A DNA stretch of 64,000 nucleotides from Henriciella sp. (GTDB taxonomy: Bacteria; Pseudomonadota; Alphaproteobacteria; Caulobacterales; Hyphomonadaceae), in the NCBI GenBank assembly GCA_017642885.1, contig JAEPOM010000001.1, forward strand, positions 1-64,000, written 5' to 3'. Every line of letters starts with the position of its first letter. Position 1 is the stretch's first letter. The notes beneath the pieces are model-generated. The model worked only from the letters and a program-made list of their open reading frames with translations. It had not been told where the DNA came from and ran no database searches. A program made the translations under genes and the position numbers. Below, in pieces: positions 8,805 through 17,103 of this stretch.

Positions 8805-8811
8805 ACCATTA

Positions 8812-8850
8812 GCGCCTCAGCGAGTTTTTCGCTGAGGCGCATTTCATTTT
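8812..8850 (+). terminator. Rho-independent-like terminator after czcA
   Basis: A 12-bp perfect stem (GCGCCTCAGCGA pairing with its complement ending at 8840) closes a short GTTTT loop. It is followed by a T-rich stretch (ATTTCATTTT). It separates the czc operon from the ATPase gene. Confidence 0.85.
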
Positions 8851-8861
8851 AGGGGCTTAGT

Positions 8862-10907
8862 ATGAATACGTCTGAACATAAAAATCACAATCAACATGAA
8901 GACCATTCCGGTCACAATCATGATGACATCGTAAGCAGCGTCCTCGGCTCCCGCGCAGAAGTGATATTTGCAGGATTGGCGGGTCTTTGCCTTCTTACGG
9001 GATGGCTCGGTCCGAAAGTGAGCATCCTGCCTAACTCTATAGGATTTGGCCTCATAATCGGCGCTTACTTCTTCGGCGGCTATTTCGCGCTGCGTGAAGC
9101 GGTCGGAAAAATTCTCAAAGGCCAATTTCAAATCGACTTTCTGATGCTGATTGCAGCAACTGGCGCAGCCATTCTTGGCGAATGGGCTGAAGGCGCCTTC
9201 CTCTTATTCCTTTTTGCGATTGGTCACGCCCTTGAAAATTACGCGATGACGCGGGCTCGAAACGCCATTTCAGCACTGGCCGAATTGGCACCTGCCGAGG
9301 CACTTGTCAGGCGCGGAAACCAGACCGAAACCGTGGCGGTTGAAGCGCTTGTATTGGGCGATATCGTGGTTGTCCGTTCTAATGAACGCTTGCCGGCTGA
9401 TGGCTTTGTCATCAAAGGAGAAAGCGCCGTTGATCAAGCGCCGATAACTGGTGAGAGTGCGCCCGTCGACAAGCATCCTGTCGAAAATGCTGATCTGGCA
9501 GCGGGCAATCCTGGAAGTTTAGCCCCGGAAACCCGCGTCTTTGCAGGATCTATCAACGGGTCAGGTAGTCTAGAAATCCAAGTCACCAAGCTCTCCGGGG
9601 ACACAACGCTGGCGCGGGTTGTAACGATGGTCAGTGAAGCAGAAACCCGTCAGTCGCCAACCCAAAGTTTTACAAAGAAGTTCGAACGCATGTTCGTACC
9701 TTTTGTGATTGCTCTGGCGATTGTGACGTCTCTAGCCTTCCTGTTTCTGAATGAAAGCCCAGCCGACAGCTTTTACCGAGCTATGGCAGTTCTTGTTGCA
9801 GCTAGCCCCTGCGCTTTGGCGATTGCGACCCCAAGTGCTATCCTGTCGGGAGTTGCGCGGGCCGCACGTGGCGGCGTGCTCATCAAGGGCGGTGCACCAC
9901 TAGAAGCGCTCGGCCATCTCAACGCTATTGCATTTGATAAGACCGGGACGTTGACCGAGGGCGAGCCACGCCTGGTTGAGATCGCACCTTACATCGAAAT
10001 CAGCGAGGAAACCCTGCTTGAAGTAAGTGCCGCTGTTGAAACACTTAGCGACCATCCGCTGGCGCAGGCTGTTGTGCGCGATGCAAAAGCGCGTCTGGGT
10101 CGCGTTCCTGACGGCGCATCAGAGTTTACCAGCATTACCGGCCGCGGTGTGGCGGCCACCTATCAAGGGCAAATCGTCCACATTGGAAAACCCTCGCTCT
10201 TTGAGGAAGTGCCTGGCGTTCCTCTTCCCGTCGATCTGGCCGCCAAGGTTGACGCGATGTCTGCGAACGGTCGCACCACCATGATTGTCCGGCAAGGTGA
10301 TCGCTATCTAGGCGCCATTGGTCTGATGGACACACCACGTCCATCGGCCAAAGGCGTGATCGTTCGCCTGCGCGAGACTGGCGTAACCCGAATGATGATG
10401 ATCTCAGGAGATAATCAAAACGTCGCCAACGCCATCGCCAAAGAGGTCGGGCTCGATGAAGCTTTTGGCGATTTGATGCCCGACGATAAAGTTACGAAAA
10501 TCAAAACCCTCAAAGCAGAAGGTGGGGTTGTGATGGTTGGTGACGGGGTGAATGACGCGCCAGCCATGGCAAATGCGACAGTAGGGATCGCCATGGGTGC
10601 AGCGGGGTCTGATGTGGCTTTGGAAACAGCTGATATCGCCTTGATGGCGGATGATCTAGAAACGCTTCCATTTGCCTTAGGGCTCAGCCGAGCAACAACC
10701 CGGATTATTCGTCAAAATCTCTGGGCCAGTCTAGGTGTCGTTGCATTCTTGATCCCGGCGACGCTGTTTGGTCTCGGCATAGGCCCGGCAGTTCTCATCC
10801 ATGAGGGTTCAACGCTCATAGTGGTGTTCAACGCCCTGCGACTTCTGGCTTTCAACAATGACCGAATGGGTCATGATCAACCACTCGAAGCGGGAGGCGC
10901 TTTGTGA
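8862..10907 (+). CDS. P1B-4-type metal-exporting ATPase (CoaT/CtpD-like)
   Basis: This 681-residue P-type ATPase exports metal across the inner membrane. The first 22 residues are rich in His (HKNHNQHEDHSGHNHDD). The transport site in the sixth-from-last helix region reads SPC rather than CPC (AASPCALAIATPSA), and the last helix has HEGST (near residue 640). Together these are the signature of the P1B-4 subgroup, whose known members move Co(II), Fe(II) or Zn(II). The phosphorylation motif DKTGTLTEG and hinge GDGVNDAP are intact. The N-terminal ferredoxin-like metal domain of ZntA is absent, as usual in this subgroup. It has its own ribosome site after the terminator. Confidence 0.9.
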   Translation: MNTSEHKNHNQHEDHSGHNHDDIVSSVLGSRAEVIFAGLAGLCLLTGWLGPKVSILPNSIGFGLIIGAYFFGGYFALREAVGKILKGQFQIDFLMLIAATGAAILGEWAEGAFLLFLFAIGHALENYAMTRARNAISALAELAPAEALVRRGNQTETVAVEALVLGDIVVVRSNERLPADGFVIKGESAVDQAPITGESAPVDKHPVENADLAAGNPGSLAPETRVFAGSINGSGSLEIQVTKLSGDTTLARVVTMVSEAETRQSPTQSFTKKFERMFVPFVIALAIVTSLAFLFLNESPADSFYRAMAVLVAASPCALAIATPSAILSGVARAARGGVLIKGGAPLEALGHLNAIAFDKTGTLTEGEPRLVEIAPYIEISEETLLEVSAAVETLSDHPLAQAVVRDAKARLGRVPDGASEFTSITGRGVAATYQGQIVHIGKPSLFEEVPGVPLPVDLAAKVDAMSANGRTTMIVRQGDRYLGAIGLMDTPRPSAKGVIVRLRETGVTRMMMISGDNQNVANAIAKEVGLDEAFGDLMPDDKVTKIKTLKAEGGVVMVGDGVNDAPAMANATVGIAMGAAGSDVALETADIALMADDLETLPFALGLSRATTRIIRQNLWASLGVVAFLIPATLFGLGIGPAVLIHEGSTLIVVFNALRLLAFNNDRMGHDQPLEAGGAL

Positions 10908-11135
10908 TGCTCTATCGTTATCTGAATAGAACGTTAGAGATCGTTCCGTCTTTCGGGTCCGGATCTGCCGGTATTGCTAAGCGAAACACCAGTAACGACG
11001 AGGCAAGACCAGTCTGCGGGAGGATTTCGTTACTAACGCGACTCAGCACTGGCGATGATTCTAGCTGTCTGGAAGATCGCAAAGGATGGCTCTGCCCGTC
11101 CTCCCGGCAGTCACGCCAGAAAGTTGTTTTCTCGT

Positions 11136-12056
11136 ATGCCTCATGACCATCACCACATCGATGCCGAAACAGGAGATCGCCGAGTCCTTGTCGCAATTCT
11201 GGTCAATTTCGGCTTAACGGTCGCGCAGATTATTGGCGGCGTTCTTTCCGGAAGTCTCGCGCTAATCGCTGACGCCATCCACAATCTGTCTGATGCGCTA
11301 TCACTGGTTATTGCGTTTGGCGCGCGCCGGATTGCGCGGCGTCCTGCGAGCAAAACGATGACATTTGGTTACGTACGAGTCGAAACTGTTGCGGCACTCA
11401 TCAACTACACAACGCTGATTGTGATTGGTATCTACCTCTCTTACGAGGCTGTGCTTCGCTTTTTTGATCCTCAGGGCGTTGATGGTTGGATCATTGTGAT
11501 CATCGCTGGAATAGCTCTGATCATCGACACTGTGACGGCCTTGCTCACCTACACGCTCTCCAAAAATAGCATGAATATCAGGGCAGCGTTCCTGCACAAT
11601 GTGGCCGACGCCCTCGGATCGGTCGGTGTTATTATTGCCGGAACTTTGATCCTTCTATTCGGCTGGAACATCGTTGATCCTATCGTGACGCTTATGATCG
11701 CCGGTTACATTCTCTGGCAGTCCTTTTCCGAGATTGGGCCGGTCATCCGTATTCTGATGCTTGGATCGCCGCCTGATATTGATGGCGACGCAATCGTTCA
11801 GGCCATAAAAGATCTACCAGGAGTGGAAGATGTTCATCATGTTCATCTTTGGCGCATGAGCGAACATGAAAACGCGCTCGACGCTCATATCGTATTGAGT
11901 TCCGAATTTAACACAGCGGCTCAAGAACTCAGAACCGATATCAAGTTTTTCCTGAACGACAGTTTCAACATCTCGCATGCAACATTGGAAATTGAGTCGT
12001 CGCATTGTGGAGAAACAACTACTTTCGGGCATACCGAAAGGAAGAGTGATTCCTGA
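11136..12056 (+). CDS. CDF family zinc/cobalt/cadmium transporter (CzcD/DmeF-like)
   Basis: This 306-residue inner-membrane metal/proton antiporter has six transmembrane helices. TM2 carries IADAIHNLSDA and TM5 carries HNVADALGS, the His/Asp pairs that form the CDF transport site. A cytoplasmic C-terminal domain (residues 205-295) contains VEDVHHVHLWRMSE, typical of Zn-transporting CDF proteins. The N-terminus is His-rich (MPHDHHHIDAE). I used the ATG at 11136 because the hydrophobic body begins soon after; a longer frame from 11055 has no family support. It is the second, full-length CDF gene of the window. About 230 bases without a convincing gene separate it from the ATPase gene. Confidence 0.9.
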   Translation: MPHDHHHIDAETGDRRVLVAILVNFGLTVAQIIGGVLSGSLALIADAIHNLSDALSLVIAFGARRIARRPASKTMTFGYVRVETVAALINYTTLIVIGIYLSYEAVLRFFDPQGVDGWIIVIIAGIALIIDTVTALLTYTLSKNSMNIRAAFLHNVADALGSVGVIIAGTLILLFGWNIVDPIVTLMIAGYILWQSFSEIGPVIRILMLGSPPDIDGDAIVQAIKDLPGVEDVHHVHLWRMSEHENALDAHIVLSSEFNTAAQELRTDIKFFLNDSFNISHATLEIESSHCGETTTFGHTERKSDS

Positions 12057-12762
12057 CGCAAGTATGATAAGGGGGAGCGAGCAGGGTTACTCGATCAACT
12101 TCAGAAAACGATGGGTGCTATTGGGCGGCAAAGGCATGATATTCGTTCCAGTGATTTGAAATCGCCAAGACTGGTTCAGCTATGTATAAATGCGAACCGA
12201 ATAATGGGTTTAACATGCTCCAAGAAGGCCACTCGCTGAACACGGTATAGGCCAGTCCGATCAGGAGGCTTAAACCTGCTAATCGTCAATTGTGTATGTC
12301 TGGCCATCCATCGCGCCCCGCGATGAGCCAGGCGATCGACGGCGAGGACCCGGCGATGAGGACATCGCCAAATTTGCAGTGCGCAATCGCGAATGCGATC
12401 TCGGCGCGTGTCACATCAATCCAGATCGTGTAAAGCGGCGCGTGGGCGATTTCTCAAATCAAGTTTGCGACCGCGATAATCAGAATCTAGGCGAACCAGA
12501 ATTGTACCAACCGTCAGTTTGAAGCGGTGGTTGGTTTCGGGATGTCCAGTTCTCGCGTCATTGGCGTCTTTTGCAAAAATGCGATCAGGTTAACAATTTC
12601 TGCGTGTCGGCAGGTATCATACCTCACATGCAGATCGGCATTGTCAGGCGCGCGATCGGTGCATACTGATTTTTATGAATGTTTTTTGAGGGGGCGCTAT
12701 CGCTGTTGCGTATCTGAGAATACGTAATCCTCCCTCAATTTGCTTCTCGAAAGGAGAGCGCT
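12057..12762. other. Gene-poor stretch before the sigma-factor operon
   Basis: About 700 bases without an intact gene. The middle holds the possible membrane-protein remnant on the minus strand. The last 100 bases should contain the promoter of the cnrYXH-like operon and end with a clear ribosome site (AAAGGAGAG). I see no convincing sigma70 promoter, and the recognition sequence of the ECF sigma factor is unknown. Confidence 0.5.
12288..12512 (-). pseudogene. Possible remnant of a small membrane-protein gene
   Basis: On the minus strand one frame reads as hydrophobic segments interrupted by stops: ILIIAVANLI, stop, EIAHAPLYTIWIDVTRAEIA, then DVLIAGSSPSIAWLIAG and DGWPD before another stop. 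Two stop codons break what looks like a single membrane protein. I cannot name the family. No other gene is supported between 12057 and 12762. Confidence 0.35.
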
Positions 12763-13080
12763 ATGAAAAATAACATCGACGCGCTCATCAAAGACCTAAA
12801 GGCGGCGCCGCTTGATCGCGACCTTCACCACCTCGAAGCCGAGGTTTGGGAGCGGATTGACGCGCGCAACCCGGCCGAACACCCAGCTTCGCCCGCAGCG
12901 ATTGTCACCGGCGGACGCCTTTTTGCGACACCGGCAGTAAGTCGAACAGCGGCGGTTGTTCTGACGGTTGCAATCGGCCTTTCAGTCGGATTGTTCGGGG
13001 CGCCCAGCCAGTCGTCATCGAGTGATTTTTCGGTCTTCTCTGTTGATGCGCCATATGCCCCGTCTGGGATTCTGAGGTAA
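12763..13080 (+). CDS. cnrY: CnrY-like membrane anti-sigma factor
   Basis: The protein has 105 residues. A soluble N-terminal part with two helices (residues 1-45) would bind the sigma factor. It is followed by one transmembrane helix (about 59-79) and a short Ser-rich periplasmic tail. Similarity to CnrY/NccY is in size, topology and gene order rather than clear sequence identity. It is the first gene of a three-gene operon with a CnrX-like sensor (8 bases downstream) and an ECF sigma factor, which is the arrangement of the Ni/Co-responsive cnrYXH locus. Confidence 0.7.
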   Translation: MKNNIDALIKDLKAAPLDRDLHHLEAEVWERIDARNPAEHPASPAAIVTGGRLFATPAVSRTAAVVLTVAIGLSVGLFGAPSQSSSSDFSVFSVDAPYAPSGILR

Positions 13081-13088
13081 CAGGAGTT

Positions 13089-13523
13089 ATGAAACTTGAA
13101 CACTGGATTATTGTCGTTTTCCTAGCTTTGTGCGCGGGCATGACTGGCGTTTTTGTGGCTGGAAACTGGGCGATGACGCATCCAGTCGAAACACCTTCCG
13201 GTTTACATGAGCTGGTTCATCAAGACTTAGATCTTTCAGCGGATCAGGAAGCGGACCTCGAACAAATTGAACATCGTTTCGCAGCTATAACGGTTGAGCT
13301 GGAACAAAAACTTCGCGCGGCCAACCTCGCGCTCGCTGGCGCAATGGAGGCCGATAAATCCTATTCGCCCGCTGTTCAGGCGGCGATCGATGATTTCCAC
13401 ACAGACATGGGGGAGCTGCAAAAAGTCACTATCGAGCATGTGTTTGAGATACGCGAGATCCTTACTGAGGAACAAGCGATCGTTTTTGACGCTGAAGTCT
13501 TTCGAGCACTGACGGAGCTTTAG
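13089..13523 (+). CDS. cnrX: CnrX-like periplasmic metal sensor
   Basis: This 144-residue protein has one N-terminal membrane anchor (residues 6-28) and a four-helix periplasmic domain of the heavy-metal resistor family. It keeps the CnrX-type ligands at matching spacing: His40 and His44 (GLHELVH), Glu61 and His117 (IEHVFEI). The fifth ligand, Met in CnrX four residues after the last His, is Ile121 here. In CnrX that Met joins Ni or Co coordination, so the response may differ. In the cnr model the sensor holds the anti-sigma factor until it binds metal. AGGAG precedes the start, and the sigma gene follows after 10 bases. Confidence 0.8.
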   Translation: MKLEHWIIVVFLALCAGMTGVFVAGNWAMTHPVETPSGLHELVHQDLDLSADQEADLEQIEHRFAAITVELEQKLRAANLALAGAMEADKSYSPAVQAAIDDFHTDMGELQKVTIEHVFEIREILTEEQAIVFDAEVFRALTEL

Positions 13524-13533
13524 ACATATACAC

Positions 13534-14103
13534 GTGCACAACACAAAGCGAACAGATGCAGAGCTTGCTGCAGCCGCGGCGGGAGGCGAGGAATGCGCTT
13601 TCACCGAGCTCATGCGCCGTTACAAAGAGCCGCTCTACCGCTTTGTTCATCGCTCGATGCGTGGCGATGACGACGCCTATGATGTGCTGCAGGAAGCCTT
13701 TACCGCGGCCTGGCGCTCGATTGACCGTTACGATCCATCGCGGAAGTTCTCGACTTGGATCTACCACATAGCGCTCAACAAAGTTCGTGATCATGGCCGC
13801 AAACGCGCCGTGCGAAGCTTTTTCTTTCAAGCAGCACCTCTGGAGAGCCCGGATCGGCCCGATATCGCGGACCACTCGCAAAATGTTCAAGATGATTATG
13901 AACACCGCGATGAGCTCAATCGGGTCTCGAAACTTATTGACGCATTACCAGAAAAATTGAGGCAGGCCTTTACGCTGCAAGTTCTACAAGACATGCCCCA
14001 AAGTGAAGTGGCCGAAATCCTTGGTGTCTCCATCAAGGCGGTGGAAACACGGGTCTACCGCGCCCGAAAAATCTTGCAGGAACAGGTCGAAAAGCTCGAT
14101 TAG
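13534..14103 (+). CDS. cnrH: ECF RNA polymerase sigma factor (CnrH-like)
   Basis: This 189-residue sigma-70-family protein of ECF type has region 2 at residues 15-85 (RYKEPLYRFVHRSM, DVLQEAFTAAW, FSTWIYHIALNKVRDH). Region 4 lies at about 125-180 (LPEKLRQAFTLQVLQDMPQSEVAEILGV, then VYRARKIL). The start is GTG at 13534 with no good ribosome site, so it probably depends on coupling to the sensor gene just upstream. It is expected to be held by the CnrY-like protein and released on metal stress. Its targets are not visible; the efflux genes nearby are candidates. It converges on the broken EamA gene, overlapping its end by 4 bases. Confidence 0.85.
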   Translation: MHNTKRTDAELAAAAAGGEECAFTELMRRYKEPLYRFVHRSMRGDDDAYDVLQEAFTAAWRSIDRYDPSRKFSTWIYHIALNKVRDHGRKRAVRSFFFQAAPLESPDRPDIADHSQNVQDDYEHRDELNRVSKLIDALPEKLRQAFTLQVLQDMPQSEVAEILGVSIKAVETRVYRARKILQEQVEKLD

Positions 14104-15021
14104 GCTTCTTTTTCAGCAGACATTAGCTGGGACGTTTCCGACTTCGGGCGGGATGCGAGATAGACCCCGATGGCGGCGAACGCGCCGCCGCCGATGACAT
14201 TTATTGTCAGCGGCTCAGAGAAGAATAGCGCGCCAACTGAAACGCCAATGATCGGAACGAGAAAACTAAATGCGGCCGCCTTGGATACATCCAGCGACTG
14301 CAACGTCACCTGCCATAACCAATAGGCCAGCGCCGTCCCGGGCAGGGCGAGGCCAAGAAGTGAAATTGTAAATTGCGGCGACCAGTCTATGGCTGTTGGG
14401 GATTCGGTCGTGAAAGCCAAAATCGAGATCGGGATCGCTCCTACCAAAAGCTGTAACCCCATCGCCATCGCCGCATCGACGCGTGTCGATAATGACTTAA
14501 TGGCGATGTTACCCGCAGCGACGCCGCTGGTCGCCATAATCACAAGGACCAGACCAAAGACTGTTGATCCCCCACCTGAAGCCAATGCGCGCGGTATCGC
14601 GATGAGCGCTACGCCGCCGACGCAAAGCCCAAACCAGCCAATCGGTCCAAGGCGTTCGCGCGGAAACACGACGGCAAGCACAGCGGCGATCAGCGGCTGG
14701 AGGCTTTCGATCACGGTCGCAAGACCGGGAGACACAAACTCGGCGGCGTGAAACATTCCGAAGTTGCCAATGCCGGTCATTCCAGGACCAGAAAGCGTGA
14801 TCCAGCCCCAAACGCTCCACCCGCGAGACCACGCGGCCCGGCTCAGAGTGGCAATGCGTAATAAAACACCACCAGTCAGAATGGCGCGTAGGGCTGCGAA
14901 GATTAGGTGAGGCGCATAGCCGACCCAGCGTGAGGAGCGGATAGCAGGAGGCCCATAAGACCATGACGAGGGCTGCGAAAATGCCGGGATTCACAATCAA
15001 ACCAGGGCTCCGATAATGCAT
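14100..15021 (-). pseudogene. EamA/DMT-family transporter with a frameshift
   Basis: The C-terminal 226 codons (14100-14780 and upstream in the same frame) encode a ten-helix drug/metabolite transporter body with two EamA halves. The N-terminal helix lies in a different frame (MHYRSPGLIVNPGIFAALVM from 15021, reaching LLTLGR). The second segment (GYAPHLIFAALRAILTGG) continues in the body frame. The two join around 14920-14927, where one base appears lost or gained. This is either a true pseudogene or a sequencing error. If intact it would be a small-molecule exporter of unknown substrate, not obviously linked to metals. Confidence 0.75.
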
Positions 15022-15124
15022 GAGAAATAATGGAACCAAATGTGAGGGAACCGCCTGTGTGATGCGTAATACGTTGTGGTTGCCCAATGCCCTTGGGCGA
15101 GAATGCATAAAAAGGACACCCCTC

Positions 15125-15592
15125 ATGAAACCGATCTGGATTGCTGCCGCCACTGTTTTTGCACTGTCGCCGACGGCGCTGGCGCAAGATGCTCACAAAT
15201 CACATGATCACAGCGAAACACCTGCCGTTCAAGCGGAGATAGACGCCGCTGATGCCAAATCCTGTATGGTAGGTCATGAAAGCATGGAAAAAATGGAGGA
15301 TATGGAAGGCTGTATGGCCAATGTGGAAGATAAGATGGCTGACGGCCATATGATGGATCATAGCGGCGATCACAAGATGGATGGCGACAAACCCATGATG
15401 CGCGAGGGCGACATGGCTATGGACATGGAAAAAATGATGGACCACAACGCAGAGGGGCATCAAATGCATAAAGCGTCAGGTGATCATGCAATGTCTCCGC
15501 AAGACTGTCAGGCCAAGCATCAAGCTACGGGCCATGATCCAGCTGAGCACTGCCTAATGATGACGGGCGAGGACGAGGCAGCCACAGAATAA
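15125..15592 (+). CDS. Met/His-rich periplasmic protein, probable copper binder
   Basis: The protein has 155 residues. A clear Sec signal peptide (residues 1-21, ending ALAQD) precedes a low-complexity mature chain dense in Met, His, Asp and Lys (KMADGHMMDH, MAMDMEKMMDH), with four Cys. Met/His-rich chains of this type bind Cu(I)/Cu(II) or Ag(I) in the periplasm (as in PcoE or SilE-like and CopC-like proteins), but I see no strict family match. The start at 15125 is set by the signal peptide. The gene stands alone and is followed directly by the hairpin cluster, which may be its 3' region. Confidence 0.65.
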   Translation: MKPIWIAAATVFALSPTALAQDAHKSHDHSETPAVQAEIDAADAKSCMVGHESMEKMEDMEGCMANVEDKMADGHMMDHSGDHKMDGDKPMMREGDMAMDMEKMMDHNAEGHQMHKASGDHAMSPQDCQAKHQATGHDPAEHCLMMTGEDEAATE

Positions 15593-15625
15593 GGCGCGCG
15601 GGCGTCGTTTGTCGCCGCCCCCGCC

Positions 15626-15810
15626 TTGGTTCTGGGCCTTCGCAATGCGTCCCCCCCCCCACAGCTTGCGAAGGCCCGGACCAAAAATTGTTCGCAGCGG
15701 CGAACAATGAAACAGAACGTGATCATGCCCTCTCCCCCCCTCTCGTGCGATCGCGTTCTGAACTTGCCGTGCCCCATACGTCCCCCAAAGCCACCATGGG
15801 GCGCGGCAAG
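15626..15810 (+). ncRNA. Candidate structured RNA: four tandem hairpins, three with C-rich loops
   Basis: Four hairpins follow each other closely. One: 15626-15645 pairs with 15666-15684, loop with ten C. Two: 15688-15695 pairs perfectly with 15700-15707 (TTGTTCGC, loop AGCG). Three: 15713-15724 pairs with 15749-15760, loop with a seven-C run. Four: 15763-15777 pairs with 15796-15810, loop with a five-C run. The imperfect pairs are G-U wobbles if the plus strand is the RNA, apart from one bulged U in hairpin one. C-rich loops are used as seeds against ribosome-binding sites by several alphaproteobacterial small RNAs. No promoter was identified, so it may be a 3' UTR of the preceding gene. Confidence 0.45.
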
Positions 15811-15907
15811 ACTTTCAACGAAGGACAGCAGGCTGCAATAGGTCTCGTAATGGAAAAGGTATGCCCAGCGTCTATTCCAGTGACTAAGACTTCAGGGAGT
15901 ATAATTC

Positions 15908-16462
15908 ATGTCAGATACCGTTCCCGCAGACCCAGAGCGACGTGATTTTATCTATATTGCGACGACTGCCGCCGCTGCCGCCGGAGCAGGCTTAGCGGCC
16001 TGGCCGCTTGTCGATCAGATGAATCCGGCGAGTGATACACGTGCGTCAAGTTCCTTGGATGTCGATGTTTCGAAGATTCCGGAAGGCGGTGAAATCCGGG
16101 CTATGATCGGTGGTAAGCCGTTTTTTGTTCGTCGGCGCACTGAAACAGAGATCGCCGCTGCCAATAGCGTGAATATTGAGCGATTACCGGACCCTGAGAC
16201 GGATGATGCGCGTCTCAGACCGCGTGCTGATGGTACGCTAAATCCTGCTATATTAATTACGTCGGGCGTGTGCACACATCTTGGCTGTGTACCTGTCGGC
16301 CCTAATCAGGGCGCGGTCGGAGACTATGGCGGGTGGTACTGTCCCTGCCACGGGTCGCACTATGACATTTCCGGTCGGATCAGGAAGGGACCGGCACCGC
16401 TGAATCTAGCTGTCCCAGACTATGCCTATCTGACTGATGATTTGGTGACGATCTCAGCTTGA
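15908..16462 (+). CDS. petA: Rieske iron-sulfur subunit of cytochrome bc1 type, orphan copy
   Basis: This 184-residue protein begins with a twin-arginine type N-terminus (ERRDFIYIATTAAAAAGAG) that serves as the membrane anchor. The Rieske fold has both cluster motifs, CTHLGC and CPCHGSH, and the downstream GPAPLNLAVP loop. This is a complete ubiquinol-cytochrome c reductase Rieske subunit by length and motifs. No cytochrome b or c1 gene is near, so it is an extra copy beside the presumed chromosomal petABC. It may replace a metal-damaged subunit or serve another electron-transfer complex. AGGGAG precedes the ATG. Confidence 0.9.
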   Translation: MSDTVPADPERRDFIYIATTAAAAAGAGLAAWPLVDQMNPASDTRASSSLDVDVSKIPEGGEIRAMIGGKPFFVRRRTETEIAAANSVNIERLPDPETDDARLRPRADGTLNPAILITSGVCTHLGCVPVGPNQGAVGDYGGWYCPCHGSHYDISGRIRKGPAPLNLAVPDYAYLTDDLVTISA

Positions 16463-17099
16463 AAAACCGATTTGGAGCGCTTGTCACCAAGAGCGACAGA
16501 CAATGAAACGCTAATTTGAAAACTCGCGCCTGATTTTTTTTACTTTGCGTGTTGGCCCTTATGGGCGTCATTCTTTTGGGGATGGGGGAGTGGCGGCAAA
16601 TCCAAAAAGTCTCAAGACAAACCGGAACGCGTTTATCTCGTGGCAGGATCTGCGGACAGCGTGGAACTTCAATCTGCCAGGTCGTACGTATTCATCGTGA
16701 AGTTCAAAGCGAATGAGGGGTTAGCTGATACCTTCTTGCGGTTCTCGTCTTTGCGCACCTTTTGGTTTGGCGCTGATAGATCTGCTGAACGAACAGGCGA
16801 GTAGGTGGGGTGGCAATTACACCCTATGCTGTGGACAAGCTGGAAAAGCGTCCCAGGATTTAGGGCATCTCTGCATCAGGGAGGCGCGGATTGAGATAGG
16901 AATCGGCCAGACGGAGCGGGCTTTTCAATCAATCTGTCCGCTGTCTCGCTATAGAGTCTGATATCGTCTCTATGAATTTGAAACAGTATGTCGACGGTCT
17001 GGTGGTGGCCGTACCGCATCAGAAAGGTTTATCCGTGTCGAATGGAGAGCGTTTCGACAATCCCATTCTTCGCATTTTCGATTTGATCTGCGATCGCTT
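16463..17099. other. Stretch with gene remnants only
   Basis: No intact gene is supported. On the plus strand near 16530-16710 one frame has a hydrophobic piece (FFLLCVLALMGVILLGMGEW) without a start or a recognisable continuation. At 16972-17101 there is a truncated ORF, listed separately. The region looks like decayed ends of genes joined by rearrangement. Confidence 0.5.
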
Positions 17100-17103
17100 C
17101 TAA
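16972..17103 (+). pseudogene. Truncated DUF1428-like (YbaA family) gene start
   Basis: The frame starts MNLKQYVDGLVVAVPHQKG, close to the conserved beginning of DUF1428 proteins (YVDGFVxAVP), then diverges and stops after 43 codons instead of about 115. The match rests on some ten residues only. If correct, this is a gene 5' end fused to unrelated DNA. Confidence 0.35.

Noticed and set aside
10904-11196. Short frames on both strands between the ATPase and CDF genes
   Set aside because: No ribosome site, no family resemblance, and strongly atypical composition; treated as non-coding.
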